In this document: positions 1 through 13,360 of the stretch, one piece after another
Numbering within the stretch: the stretch's first letter is position 1
Layout of the letters: each line of letters opens with the position of its first letter
Origin: Parus major
Lineage: Eukaryota > Chordata > Aves > Passeriformes > Paridae
Reading direction: 5' to 3'
Length of the DNA stretch: 64,000 bases
NCBI RefSeq assembly: GCF_001522545.3
Contig: NC_031781.1
Location: forward strand, 12,467,487-12,531,486
Made by a program: the position numbers and the translations under genes
Notes under the pieces: generated by a model
Told to the model about the DNA's origin: nothing
Databases searched by the model: none
Seen by the model: only the letters and a program-made list of their open reading frames with translations

Positions 1-765
1 CACCCTCATCATGTACATGAACATAGAACGTGGGAAACAAACCATGGACCCCAAACCCTAGAGTGAGAGCAGTTCAGGGAGGATATAAAGCCCTCCTCCT
101 TGGAAACCTCATGATCCAGCAGGGTACAAGGAACCCCAATAGAAACACAGAATAAAAACCTGCTGTCCAGCATCTCCACAGCAGTCTCTAGCTCCTGAAC
201 AAACTCTGCCAGTAACCAGTACATTGCTGTGCATATACCATTGAAAATGAGATATTTAGGAGTGTTTTGAAGGAGAATCAACATCATTTTGTGGGAGTAC
301 ATTAGGAGCTCTTCTGCCTGAGGGCACGGACCAAGGTGCTGCAAGCAGTGCTGAAAATGAGGGCCATGAACACTGCACTCACTTTGGATCTGAATGGCTC
401 TGAGGGTCACCTATTCCCAGTATGTGTATTGCTACTGTTTTATTATTATTTATATTATTATTGTTCAGGTGGCAGGCATAGATATTTAAATAAATCTAAA
501 GGGAAAATTCCTTCATGTATATCTATATTTAAATCATGTTTCACATGTCTTATATAAACCCCATCCCTACTAACAATAAGCAGAGTACTTCAACCCTCAC
601 CAGATCCTGTAAGGCACTGTCTGTCATTTTAATACAACATACACTTATTTAGCAAATAAAGCCATCAAAACCTAAAACACTACCAAAAGCTTCCCAAAAT
701 GTTTTGGTGCTAAATTGGTAGCTCTGTCTGGAGGATTACTTAGCAGAACTGAAACAAATATTTCC

Positions 766-804
766 AAATAATAATAATAAACAATAATAATAATGATAAT
801 AATT
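766..804. repeat. Imperfect (TAA)n/(AAT)n microsatellite
   Basis: A run of AAT/TAA trinucleotides with single-base interruptions (ACAATAA, TGATAAT). It is a simple repeat with no associated element visible on either side. Confidence 0.85.
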
Positions 805-1779
805 AACAACTGTTTGCCTGCTATCATGGCACCTTGTAAGGTGACAACTGGCAGAGAGGTTTCACTGAGTGTGAAGTATCTTATTTCAGGTCATATCCTA
901 CATTACATATTTTGATTGCTGCTCACTCTTATCACTATTTGGCAGATATCGTGTAATCTTCACGCAGCAACATAAATTCCACCTATGTTCATTTTTCTTG
1001 GTAATCTTATTTACCGTCTCCCAGTAGCCATCAGCTTCCAGTGTATGTACAGCTACATGCTAAACCTCATTTTGGTCTCTGAAAATTATTGTCACAATTT
1101 CCTTTGATTTCAGCAAGACTTGGATTTGGCCTAGGGAATTTATCCCATTTATTTGCAAAGCTTTTGCTAAATTTGTAAATCCCTGGAGAAATGTTCATAT
1201 CGCAGGGAAAGAAATTTCTTAAATGTGACAGAGTTGATAAATTTCTCAAGCACAGAAAAGTTTGGAGGATGCAATTTCTATAGTCTGAGCAGTCATCTGG
1301 CATACTGGGTGACAGGAAACTGGTTAATCCAAAGGGCTTTGTAAGAATTTTTTTAAACAATTTCTCCTCCACCCTTTAAAATGTCCATACAACAACTGTC
1401 AGATTCTATATTAATATGCATTATAGGGGCAAAGATGTGAATAAGTTAAGCAATAGTCTCCTTCCAGGCTCTTGCTGCTGATCCATAAGCCTTCTGATGT
1501 GTAGTATCATCATTTTGGAGGTCAGACACTGAAGAGATTTAATTTTGCTTAGTTATCATAAGAACTTCATTGCTGCAAAATAATTCATATCAGCTAGAAA
1601 AAAAAATAAGCTCAGAAAACAGCTGAAACTTAGCTCTGGACTCTTCTTGTCAGGAGTAATCCAGAAAGAAGTAGAAGAATAAAAACAAGTAAAGGGTAAT
1701 GACAATTTTCATAAGCAAACTATGAACAGCTGCTCCAAGGTCAGTAACTGGAAAAATGATGTTAATGATCCTGCATTAG

Positions 1780-1990
1780 CTTGGTAACATCTCACTGCTA
1801 AAACAAATCAGCCCGGATTTGAACCATTGTGTGGCTCGACATCAGTACCAATTAAGGTGGCAGATGATGTATAAAGAGCCTGGACAAAGGATATTATTAT
1901 GTTACGAGCTATATTGATTTTTACAAGGCTTGTTTGATTGACTGACTGATACTATCAAGTAATTAGCTTTAATCTAGGGTTACAATGACC
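1780..1990. promoter_or_regulatory. Candidate conserved noncoding element
   Basis: This is a non-repetitive block containing TTGATTGACTGACTGATA (PBX/MEIS-like cores) followed by AAGTAATTAGCTTTAATC (homeodomain-like cores). It also holds the tRNA-like B-box described separately. The call rests on motif density and the absence of low-complexity sequence. No alignment was available, so conservation is inferred rather than seen. Confidence 0.2.
1813..1860 (-). repeat. Possible relic of a tRNA-derived SINE
   Basis: Read on the minus strand, 1815-1825 gives GGTTCAAATCC, a perfect match to the RNA polymerase III B-box shared by tRNAs and tRNA-derived SINEs. The plus-strand context (AGCCCGGATTTGAACC, then TGGCTC) resembles the end of the ancient MIR-type SINE family. 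It is not an intact tRNA: the T-stem does not pair and an A-box-like block (about 1848-1862) lies closer than in a tRNA. A chance match cannot be excluded. Confidence 0.22.
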
Positions 1991-2305
1991 GAAAGAAATC
2001 CTGAATCAGGTTATATTAGATCTCTGATAGCATTTTACTGATATAGAAAAGTGTTTAAATAAGGCAGAATCCTGGTTTCCTTTGTAAAGTCAGTGTTACA
2101 CAAATAGTCTGTGCAGAACTTGGCACACCCAGGAGGTGCCCAGGCTGCACACAAATTCTGGTCACATAGGCAGTGGTCAGAGAAGAATGAACAACCTGAT
2201 AAGACATCCTGATAAGCACAGGAGTTCTCTGTAATTAGTTTAACATTTTGGCACATCTGATTTTTAGAAAGTATATATCTAAGATAGTATGCAATTTCAA
2301 AGTGC

Positions 2306-2328
2306 TTTTTGTTTGTTTGTTTTTGTTA
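2306..2328. repeat. (TTTG)n simple repeat
   Basis: Four TTTG-type units within a T-rich tract. It could be a poly(A)-tail relic of a retrotransposed sequence on the minus strand, but no body of such an element is recognisable beside it. Confidence 0.7.
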
Positions 2329-2677
2329 GTGATCCTAAAAGACAGCCACAGGGATGGAGAGGGGGAAGATGCCAAGATCACTTGTCCACTGTGGTCACTC
2401 TCCCACTGACAAAGCCAGGGCACTTCCAAGAGCATTTTCAAATTGCAAGCTCATCACCCATAAGGAAACCAGACTAACTTGATGCTGGGAACCTGGCCCT
2501 AAAAGGGAGCTCTTCAAGTGCATTCCTGATCCCAAGCCCCAAGATGATCCTATGTTACCTTGAAGAAAATTCTTTGTGAGCAGGACACCAGGTTACAGAC
2601 ATTATCAAAACTCCTAGGAGAGCTAACAGCAAAATGTCTTGGTTTGGTCTTTATCAGCCCCAGCTCTTTTTCCCCAT

Positions 2678-2704
2678 TATATATATATATATATATATAT
2701 ATAT
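2678..2704. repeat. (TA)n microsatellite, 27 bp
   Basis: An uninterrupted TA dinucleotide run of about 13 units flanked by unique sequence. It is likely length-polymorphic. Confidence 0.95.
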
Positions 2705-4426
2705 GCCTAATTTTAGATAGTCTATAAGAAACACTGCATGTTTTTGATCTCAGAGCTCCCCAACAGACCTGTTCATTTCCACACACATCACACACATACT
2801 TGCCTTCTCTCCATTGCACCTCCCCACTTGGATTTGCTCAGTGTGATGGGCCACTCTGCTTCTTCAAATATCACCTCCCTCCCTTCACACATTTCCTCTC
2901 ACACTCCCATCCTCCTGAGCCCAAATAATTCAGCTCCATACTCATGCAGGTCTCTACTTTCTCCCACTCATGCCTAACTTTTATATATATACACAGATAC
3001 TCAGTTTTTCCATATGCTTTTCCCCTCTTCCTGAGCAGAGCTCCTCTACTTAAAGGCATCCAGGAGTTAGACCCCTCTCCTGTTCTGACTAATAAACCCA
3101 ACAATTTGGGACTAAAATCAACAGGCAAATACTGCCACTGAATTTGTTTGCTCTGGCTTCACCATGTCCCTTTGCCTTCTGTGTGATAATCTACACGTGG
3201 CTGCAATCATCTCAACATACTTGTTTGTGGAGCAGCTGTCAAGCCTTCAACTGCATGCAAGCTGTAAATAATACCATTAAATTGCCATTGGAGGTCCTGA
3301 CACCAGATGTGCCATGATTCCCACAACAGGCAGTGCCACTGAATGAAAGCTCAGTACAGTGCTGAAGGTGCCTATCTGTAAGAGAAACACATTTCTGCCA
3401 CTGTGCTTGCCTTGCAGTATATCCAGGCTCACATACAATTATCTTTCATCAGGATAATTCTATATTCATGGCATTTAAACAGTTTGGAAAAATAGCAGTA
3501 GTGTGAGCAATCACAGCACAACTTATCTCTGCAGAGTTTTTTAGGTCCTGTTCTTGGTCACTGGGTGGGGCAGGTGGTGGTATTGAAACACAGTGTGTTT
3601 TGTTATTAAATCTCTCTTTTCTCCCTTTTTATTGATTTGCAGATCTTTGTTCCCAGAGTGAGTTCTCAGTTCCTTTCCTGGTGACACATTTTGTGCATTG
3701 ATATTTATTGTGGGTTTGGCTATATATGTGTATGCCCCAGGGCTTCAGCTCTTATCAAGAGAGAGATTCAGTGTCTCAAAGCTGCAGGTCCTGTTTTTTC
3801 TGGTTCAACACATCCCTGCTCTAGAAGTTTCTGGGTTTGCTTGTCTCCTGAGAATTTACAAACTAAGACAAAGTTCTGGAGCAAAGAGAAATGTCTGTAT
3901 CAGTGACAGCAAAAGGAAAAAGAAAAATCACAGCTGTTCTGATCAAACACGCTGCCAGCTCATTTGAAAACTGCACTAATTCAGACAGAAGCAGCATGAG
4001 CTGATGTGTGCAGGCATTTACAGCCCCCCTGGAGCCCAGAACAAAGCCCCCACCCCAAGGACCTGCTGGCAGCCAGGTGGCCTTCGGAGCCAGGGACAAA
4101 CCTTGGCTGAGCCTTACACAGCCCAGCCTGTGCCCGTGGGAGAGAGATGGGAGGTGTGCCATTCTTCTCAAAAAGAACATATTTGAGTTAAAAGTTGGCT
4201 GGCCACCACTGGCTGCAAGTCTAAGGGGACTAATGACATATTTCCCTGCACAAGTAGCTTCTGTGAGTGCAAATTACACATGAAACTCTCAGTAATCAGG
4301 TTTGGGAAACTTAACCCTAGAGAAAATAAATTATTTCTTCTTTTTAAAAGGAATTTGCATAACCTGACATTGTTTTTAGGGTGATGAGGCATACTAAAAA
4401 GTAAGTTTAAGAAAACAGTAATGTAG

Positions 4427-4463
4427 GCATTTCTTACACTAATTTGGAAATGCCAAATTAGTG
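4427..4463. other. Overlapping inverted repeats (hairpin)
   Basis: CACTAATTTGG (4437-4447) and CCAAATTAGTG (4453-4463) are perfect 11-bp reverse complements around a 5-base loop. A second stem, GGCATTT (4427-4433) with AAATGCC (4448-4454), overlaps the first and excludes it, so the strand can fold in two alternative ways. No function can be assigned. Confidence 0.6.
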
Positions 4464-7400
4464 CTGGCTGGGATAATGTCACTGCTATTGGAGATCAGGG
4501 AATGGGGAGAGCAAGACAGAAGGCATCAGGCACACAAAAATAAGCACATGCAACTGAGATTTTTACATCTCTCATGAAATCATCTATTTTCACTTTGAAA
4601 ATTGTCCTGCTGGTGACACAATTATCTCTTTTATTTTTTTAGGGAAGTAGATGTGTCCTTTAGGAGAGAGTTAAAAAGGACTTGGATTGGATCAAGGTTT
4701 CTGCCCTTGGGGACAGTGCGCAGTCAGAAATGGCTCCGATGCATTCTCAGGAATTTCTCCCCCTTTTTCACTCAATATTTTTCTTTGCTAAAGAGAGATA
4801 AAGCCTCCACATAGCTTCTTACAATAACTGCCCTTTTCCTTCTGATGGGATAACAGTTAAGCTAATGGGATAACCCTAGGAAGCAACAATTCCACACGAA
4901 CCAGACAGCACGTACTTAGCAAGCAGATTGCTCTGAAACAGAAATAATGCCACATATTTCCCAGGACACCAGAAGCCTGCATCCAAAGTACCAAAAAAGC
5001 TAACCAAGTCCCTGGTCTCCAAAAGAGTTTCAGCCTGAAAACAGAGATTGCAGAGAATCCATGAAATCTGAGAACATGCTACTTTGGATTTTCTGTGGAA
5101 ATGTTCAGATAATTAATATAACAGCAATTAATAATACAGCAATATAAACCTCAATACAAGGTTACATTTATTGAAAATGAACATATTTTATACTCAGCAG
5201 CAGCAGAATATCACGTGTTCCTCCCATTTGGAGAATGATAGCCAAATAATTCTTTCCTGGAGTAGAATCCTAGCCCCACTGAAATCAATAGCTGCATTAT
5301 CAGAGCTCCACTATCACCTCAGTCTGCATGACTGCCAGCTCCTTGACCATTGAAACAAAATTTCAAAGAAAGAATGCTATTTCAAAGCATCTTTATTCAC
5401 TCTAATATACAGGCATGTACCAAGTAAGTTTTTTACTATTATGACAGACCTGACATTCATTTTTTGGTCATATAAAAACAGCCTCACTAGGCAAAAGGGG
5501 AAAGACAGGGAGGATAATGATAGCATAACAATGCTGCGTAGGAGGGGAAAATGAATTCCAGTGGGTTTGGGGAGTGTTCTTTTATCTGCTTTGCTGGAAA
5601 GAATGGTATCTTTGTGAAAGCCAATATTCAATAATTGTGGTTGTTCTTTTTCATTCCAAAACAACTAAGACAAACTATAGATAAAAAAGAGGATATTTGA
5701 TTTGTTTTCAACTTCCAGTTGTTGGGCTGGCTGTGATTTTAGATGCAGCTGTAATTCAACACCACTGCAGGAGTTCCCCACTCCCTCTGACTGTCCCCTA
5801 CATGATTTATATGCAGGAACAGAGACCAGGATGAGAAACAGCAGATGCCAGATAAAACCACACAAGCCACATGCTCAGGAGCTGTGAGAGTACAAATGCA
5901 AAGGGAGATGCTGTGAATCACCAGAAGGAATTGCAGTTTGGTCAGCCCTGCCTGGGCTGGGAGCTGCAGAGCTCTGATGCCCACTGGGGGCTGCCCACCA
6001 GCACTCCTGGGATTTACAGCACTCTGGTGCCAGCCATGCCAACCACAGGTCTCTTTAAACACTCTAAAGCCAATATAGGTCTGATGCAAGCTATAGAAGT
6101 GACTACAATAGAGATGTTCCCAGAGAGACTGTGTTTCTTTAAGGCCAGAAATCCATGAACTACTTCGGTGTTTTTCTTGTTTCAGCTGCCATTGTCTCAT
6201 TCCTGCAGTCAAGATTCACTTACAAAGCGCTTCTTTGAAGCCAAATGTTATTCCACAACATCTATTTTAAGAGCAGATACCAAAAAGTCGGCAGCATTTC
6301 ATAGCATCTTACAATGTCTTGAAAAAGCACAAAGCGCTCTGAACATAAGAGAAAACCAAAAATAATTCAAAATCTTACAGCCTGAGCAACTACCAAAGGG
6401 CTTCCCCACATACCATGTGTGTAAATGAACACAACTACCTTTGTTTCCAACTTCTGCTGGATCTGGGATGGATATGCTTATAGAAAATATACCAGTAGAG
6501 TAATTGACTTATTATTTTCTTTATAAAGAAAGCTTAGAATTAAAAAGTCTTTTAGCAAATTAGAACTGAAATGCCTTTGTTTAAGCAACAAAACCTGTTT
6601 TCCAGTGTTTCAAATAACACTATGAATCCAGTCAACATTAATAATAATGACAGCATCCATTCAAGGCAGCAATTAAAATAATATTATCTCCTGGGTTTTA
6701 AGAGCCACTTACTTAACAGAAAGGGACTTTATATATGCACTGACACACAGATGGCACTTTAGTTCTAGCAAAGAAACAAACTCAAATACTTACAGAAACA
6801 CTCAGAACCCAAATGGTAATTTTAGTACATCGCCAAGAGAACTGTCTTTATCTGAAAATCAATTATTAAGTTATGTGACTATCAGAACATGATAAAATCT
6901 AGAATTTACAGTAACAAAATAAAACTGGTGCCTTAACACATTCAGTGTAGGCCAGAGGAAGGTTTCAGGTGGCAGCCCTGTGTCCTGTGGCCCTACACCT
7001 CCCCTGGAACGTGCTGAGGTGCTGCCATCAGCACGAGGAGGGGGTGATGACCCTCGGGACATGCCTCAAGTCCAGTCTCATGTACTTTTGCTCATCAGAA
7101 GTGCAGGGTGCCTCAGAAACATGCAAAGAGGAGGTGAGACATGGCTCCACAGGCCACAGCAGCTGGGAGGCAAGGGGAGATTGCCTCTGGATCAACCATG
7201 GAAGAAGGACTGAGAAATAATGGGAGATCTGAGTTATCAGAAGAACAGTCAAGAACTGATGCAGCAGGTTGGTTCACATTTAATTATGTACACTAAAGCC
7301 TTAGATTTGAAGTCTTTTACTATTCTCACCAACACCAGAATGGTGAGAGATGATGTAAGATTGACTCTGGGGACTTTAACAGCAGCCCATTATATTTTAA

Positions 7401-8459
7401 TACTAAATACTTATTGTCAATTATAAAATGTGACCTAGCCACAACATGAAACCTGATTGGAATATTTACACCTGTTCAATGGCAGAAATCAAACATTTGT
7501 AATACAAATGCTTCCATTCCCATCTTTGGTTCAAATTCAGAAGTGACTGAAGGTTGTGACCATCCAGGAGCATTTGCATGATCCCTGTTAAATTGTCTCC
7601 CTGCCCCACTCCTTGTTTTCATGGACCGCTGTCACAGCACAGTTGTGTGTGACACACACACAGTTGTGTTTGAGTTCTCTCCCCATTTTGGCAGCTCCAA
7701 GGCTAAGCAATTCATGGAAACTGATTCTGGGAAGAGAATAACGTGGGCTTGTAATGAGCTGATCATTGTTCAGGTTGGTTCTGGCTGCACTGAGCTCCTC
7801 CTCTGGAACTGCTCATTCACACCTTTAAAAGTGCTAAATCCACAGCTGCACAGGCACAGCACAGACAGGTACAGAGGGAGTGGGAAATAGCATTCTGTAT
7901 GGTACAAAGAACAGGTTATGCACCTTGAGAACTTGAAATACCACTTTTCTAAGAAAAAAAAAAATCAGCTCATTCACTGCTGGCAGATGTAGTGAGCTTT
8001 CAAACAGAATAAAATAATTTTGTGACTAAATACTTATTTATCCTGAGCTCAGGGTTTCTCTGCCAGCACATCTGCAGAACCATGATTAACTCAGCAGATG
8101 TAACTGCCCCCTCACTGCCCAGCCTCACCACACTGGTCGGTTTCAGTTACCTGGGAGACATCAGAGAAATCTCAGTAAGAAAGCCAAGCAATTGGAAACA
8201 CCAAGTCTTTAATGAATCAGCACAGATGCACTCATTTGGTTTAATTTTCAGTTTAAGTTAGTAATTGTCAGTTCCAGAAAAGCAGAGAATGAAACTATAG
8301 TGAGAAGTCAGAGCTCACTGGAACTTTTAATATTTTTTCACATCCCTCTGCCAATTTACTGCTCAAAACGAGCTGCAAGGTATTAGGAGTGAAAGACACA
8401 GATTTTCAACTAAATAATGGAAATGTGATTGAGCCACGGTAAACCAAATGAGAGTAAGA

Positions 8460-8660
8460 GAGAATCTGGGCATATGCATATGCAATAAGGAATATTAAAA
8501 AGTTTCTTGGGCCCTGCAGTATGACAATGCACTCTGATGATCATCTTTATTAGATAGCACTAGATAAAGAGCCAATTCATTAAAAATTAATGGCACTGTA
8601 CTGCCATCCATACATTATACATAGCCATAAAGTGGATGTGGACAGCTAAATGCTAAATCT
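8460..8660. promoter_or_regulatory. Candidate conserved noncoding element
   Basis: The block contains CATATGCATATGCAATAAG (POU/octamer-like) and ATTCATTAAAAATTAATGGC (paired homeodomain-like cores in inverted orientation), with little low-complexity sequence. Conservation is inferred from appearance only. Confidence 0.2.
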
Positions 8661-11081
8661 GTTGGAAATAACTGCAAAGTGAAGTAGGAGAATGCATCAT
8701 AAAATAGTAGGAGCCATGTAATAAGAAGGCCATACAATAAAATGGGGAGAAAAGGAAGACAATCTCACTCTATGAGTCTGTAAAATCAAATGAGATTAGA
8801 AAAACTACAGTAAACCAAACCTCTATTCTGAAACAGAAAAATTATTCTGAGAAAATGTACAACAGCAAATACAAGAACCTTATTAAAGAATGAAACTGGA
8901 GGGTGGTAAGCACAATGACAAATGGCAAAGAGATGTTTGATTGCAAAACAGCAGAGCTATTCACGAAAAGAAAACCATTTGATTGCATCTTTTGATGAAA
9001 GCTCAACAATATGGGGCATTAATATCATTGAGGCAGAATCAGTAAGAGGTATGAAAAGAGGCAGATAAACCTTTTTCATTTGATCACAAAATGAAAATCC
9101 AATTTACTCCATGCTCTCTAATTAAATAAGTTTCATTTTGGAGCAATTTAAAAATCTATGTTTCATTTTTCTAAAATTTCTTGGTGTTTTGATTACAAAA
9201 TGAATGCCTGTGACAAATTCCATGGTTTTGGATTAAAAGAGCTGTTCAGAATACTCATGTGTGCTAGAATGATATTTCTAAAGTTTGTAGATAGTTTTAG
9301 TGTGGACTTAAACCATCTCAAATAAACCACCATTTGGTATGTTCAGCCCTAAAAAGATATGCCTTTAAGAACATTTACCATTCCACATATTTACATAGCA
9401 AGATACTTTCTGAAATGATTTAGCTAAATAAAGATTCCTTCATAATGCATTGAGAAATAGTGTTCTCTCATGGTGATGATGAAGAGGAAGAAGTGGAACT
9501 TCCAAGAAAACTGTTTAGCTAAAACACAGATGCATTTTCATAAATACTGTCTTAAATTCTAATATTCCTAAGACTTAATCACAAGGCACAAAATCAGGCA
9601 TACTCAAACAATTCTATCTTTTGAAATCTAATTTTGAAAGAAATTGATATAGAGAACCTACCTGCTTACCCCTGAAACTAACAGCCAGGTTTGGAAATGC
9701 AACACATACACACTGGTGCAATTTAAGAGTCTGCACAAAAACTGAAGGAACTACAGCAGTTAGCATGAGGCCACTTTTTAAACTTGACCTGGCTGGTGCA
9801 CAGGAAGAGTGTAATTCATACTCAGAATGCCATTAAATACAGCTAAACCAGGCAAAGCTCTACTCATTTCCACTACACTGAAATGAAATTCTGACCCTGC
9901 AGCTCTCTAGAAGCTCCCAGCCTGACAGTGACAGCAGGAACAACACGCTGTGTCATCCAGGGATGACAGGTGCTGGCATTTCTGAGCCTCTGTGAATGTC
10001 TGTGCCTCGTGTTTCCAGCACGTACTTCGCTTTTAATTGTCTTGTTGCACTGCAGAACAATTCACTCCAAAATGCTGCAGCCTAGTGGAGCTGGACTCCC
10101 TGCACTGGACCTAAGCCATGGATCCCACCCTTTTGCTGTTCAGACCTTGCCCTAATACAGCTGTGTGTTGCACATCTGGTTTTACAAAGTATTTATCATC
10201 AGGTTTAGTCTCTCTCTTTGATATTTCAAACATAATCCCACAGACTACTAACAACTTTTGATTTTAGCAGCTTCTAATGACAGCCCTTTGGAAGAAGCCA
10301 GACACAAAGACTAGTACAAAGAGAGCTTGAAAGCAAGTTTTGAGTTTGGGGTAGGAAAGACCCCTCACACTTAAGGATCTGGAAGGCATCTATTCCATGC
10401 CTCAAAGATCCTTGTGGATTATAAATGTGGAAACTAAGAACAGAAAAGGAATTATTCACCACATTATTAAACATGACAAAAAGCTTCTGAATTGAAGCTT
10501 AAAACAGGCTATTTAAGATTCCAGCAATCCCTGGGACTTTGGCAACAAAAATGTTCAAAAGCCTTTTATAGTTGCTGTCAGATTTATGTAAAGCATTTGA
10601 GATTCCTGTGAACTTATTTATATAACAACCTAAAACTTGAAGCCAACTTGAAAGTCTTCCTATTCTAATTATTCAGCATTGGAGGTGCTGTACAAAAGAT
10701 ACTCAATGTTCTTTGTTAAACATAACCTAAAATGGTGTCCAGGAAAACAAAGACTTTAGCTGAACATTTTATGGGATGACTGTTATTGTGGATGAGCTGC
10801 ATCATTTGATATAAAAGTTACTTGGTGATTTGTTTTCCTGTTTTCTCTCCAGTGACATGGGGGAGATATCACTGTGTTCTACATTCCACCCACATTCTGC
10901 CCCAATAATCTCACATCATTATTTTTAGGAAAATGTTACAATATGTTAAAATAAAATTAAATGTTACCATCTCTTTTCAGAAATGTTCCACTCGAAAACT
11001 TCCCAGATTCAGGCTCAGGATGGACATGGGGCATTATTGGGAACTGAGGCCCAGCTGATCTGGATGCAAGGCACTGCCATT

Positions 11082-11114
11082 CTCATGTGGGATTTGGTTT
11101 CCATCCCACATGAG
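11082..11114. other. Perfect 12-bp inverted repeat, 9-base loop
   Basis: CTCATGTGGGAT (11082-11093) and ATCCCACATGAG (11103-11114) are exact reverse complements separated by TTGGTTTCC. The stem has mixed composition, which makes it less likely to be chance than an AT-only hairpin. It is too short to be a typical pre-miRNA unless further pairing exists outside it, and I see little (one more possible pair after a mismatch). Confidence 0.65.
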
Positions 11115-13360
11115 CACTCTGCATCACTCTAGGTCATGCCTTCAGCTCCAAAATGGGGAGGGACATCAGCTGTAAATGCACCCAGCATCTCTCCAACAGC
11201 ACCCACCCTGCAGGCAGGGGACACCATGGGAACAGGAACAGGACGTGACCCCAGTGAAGGATGCAGTAAAAGCCACGATTTGTGAAACAGCTCCTACCCC
11301 AAGAAACCTTTCAGGCTTTATCTTTCAAAATCATTTGAATGTGAATTTTCCATTTCATCACCCTCTGTGCAAAAGCTCTCAATGCCATTTCCCTTCTTCC
11401 CAGCTCCCAGTTTTCCTGTTCCACCATGTCACTATCTCAATGAGGTCACTCATTCTATGCTATTTCAGCTACTCCCCCTTCCCCCTTCATGTCAGCACTT
11501 CCCAACCACCCAGGCTGTGCATGCTTTGAGCACAGACTTGCTTGTCAAACAGAGCTCTAATTACCTCACATGTCTTTATATAGACACTTCATTAGGTGTC
11601 TACAGCTTCACAAAACCAAGGGTCTAAGAGGAAATACAAATCCCAGAATATTGACATTCCACAGAGACATTACTGTGCATTGCAGTCACAACAAAAGGGC
11701 ATTTGCATGTATTACCTGGGATGTGAATTATCTTTTATGAGCATTGTGAAACTGGTCAGATTGTTTTATCCCTACATGTCTCTAACCAATAAAGTCCCAA
11801 ATGAGGGAACCTACATAGAAATTAAGAATTTCTTCACTGAAAACATACAGTTCCTCATCGTTCTTGTTTCTTTCATCACTATGCAACAGTAAATACTAGC
11901 TTGTATTAATTATTCAAAGCAGAAGAAAATTTATAACCCAAATGTGACAAGCAGCAAAGCACACAAGATCATAATTCCTTTCATTTATCATAATTTTGCC
12001 ACGACAGTCACGAGCCAGAAATGTAGTTGCAACACACCTAAAGAGACACCCACACATGAACTAAGTACCACAAGCACTAAGGATGCCAGCTTATCTGGCT
12101 TGGGGTTTTGTTTGCTTGGTTTTGTGGTGTTTTATTTGTTTCATTGTGCTGATGAGCATAGTTTAACACCCATGGATTGTTATGAGCCAATGTGGATTCT
12201 CTCTCTTCCTGTGTTTCTTTCTTACAGGATTATTTCATACACATCCTGGCTGTGGGATTTCTATGGATTAAGCCAGAAGAATTCTTTATTCACTGCTTTT
12301 TGGCATAAAAACATCACTTTGATTGCTTTTCTTTTTTTCTACTTAATCATGTTTTAGACAGACAGTGTCCAGGTTTAACTCATCCCAGCTCTGTTTCCCC
12401 TTTTTCCCTTTAGCCATAAGAGTTACAGACAGAGGTTACAAAGAGCAAGGAAAAGGTAATTTAATATTTAGTTCAATGATGCCTGTGGAAGAATCTTGTG
12501 AACCTGTGCTGAGATCTCAATGAATCACCAGTGACTTACGATGCAAAACCAGTGACATAAAGGGGTAAAATGCCCATAAAGTCTTTAGGACTCCATTAGC
12601 TATTAGAAATGAAATATTAATATCTCTAATATGAGCATCTTTAAGACATGAACAGTGAATTGCAGGCCCTGGGTCAATCTCATCCAGTTTATTCCAGTAC
12701 AGATCCCACTGAACATAAAGGTGGGAAACCCACGCAGGGAACACAACAAAAATGAGCACCCCTAATTTTCCTTGTGCTGCCTGGATCACTCACAGTAAGC
12801 AAAGTAAAGCTTCCACAGCTTGTGTTGTATTTATTTTATGGGCAGGTGTAGGAATAGTGCCAGCTGAAACCTCTTTGGAGACAAAGCAAGTGCCTTTTAC
12901 TTCCTACGGTAGGTGCCATTGCCCCGGGATCACTGCACATTGAAAATGAACTGGAACTTTTCTCAATGCCATACAACTTTCCTACTAGAACAAAAGCACT
13001 CAGAAAACATCTGAAGAGAAAGAAAAAGGCAGGGAACAAATATCTCACTCTTCTTTGCAAAAGACATCTTTTTCCTTCTGGCAGAGAAAATATTCAGCTG
13101 TGCTCACTACCAGAGACGGGCAGGCACGACCTTCCTAAGCACACTGATCCACACCATAAGTCTGCACTTGCTTCTAAGCAGAGCTGTTTTCCTGCTTTTT
13201 GATGAGGACTTATTTACTTGAGGGATTGTACAATACTAAGATGTTTAATAGGATACAGAGCCTTTCACCTGCAGGTCAGCGTGTCCAATTTCAGCCCAGC
13301 TTATGCAGCTTGATCTCGCAGCATGCCGTGAGCTCGCATGGACCGTCCCCGGCTCCTGCG

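Larger units (their letters stand above)
1..13314. other. Unique AT-rich noncoding DNA, no gene seen
   Basis: I read both strands for exons, RNA genes and mobile elements and saw no gene. Open frames are short, recognisable domains are absent, and codon patterns look random. The stretch holds short simple repeats (about 766-804, 2306-2328 and 2678-2704), a tRNA-like B-box fragment near 1815, inverted repeats at 4437-4463 and 11082-11114, and two blocks resembling conserved noncoding elements (1780-1990 and 8460-8660). It could be intronic or intergenic; nothing in the sequence decides between these. Confidence 0.7.

Noticed and set aside
1800..1880. A tRNA gene on the minus strand
   Set aside because: Only the B-box matches. 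The T-stem does not pair, the A-box spacing is too short, and no cloverleaf can be drawn.
5975..6000. CTCF-like site (CCACTGGGGGCTG)
   Set aside because: It lacks one central base of the usual consensus, so it is not supported.
5739..6212. 157-codon minus-strand open frame
   Set aside because: No domain or motif is recognisable and composition looks random. This length is expected by chance in 64 kb.
11944..12357. 137-codon plus-strand open frame with hydrophobic stretches
   Set aside because: The hydrophobicity comes from T-rich sequence. There is no recognisable family, no upstream promoter structure and no homologous domain.
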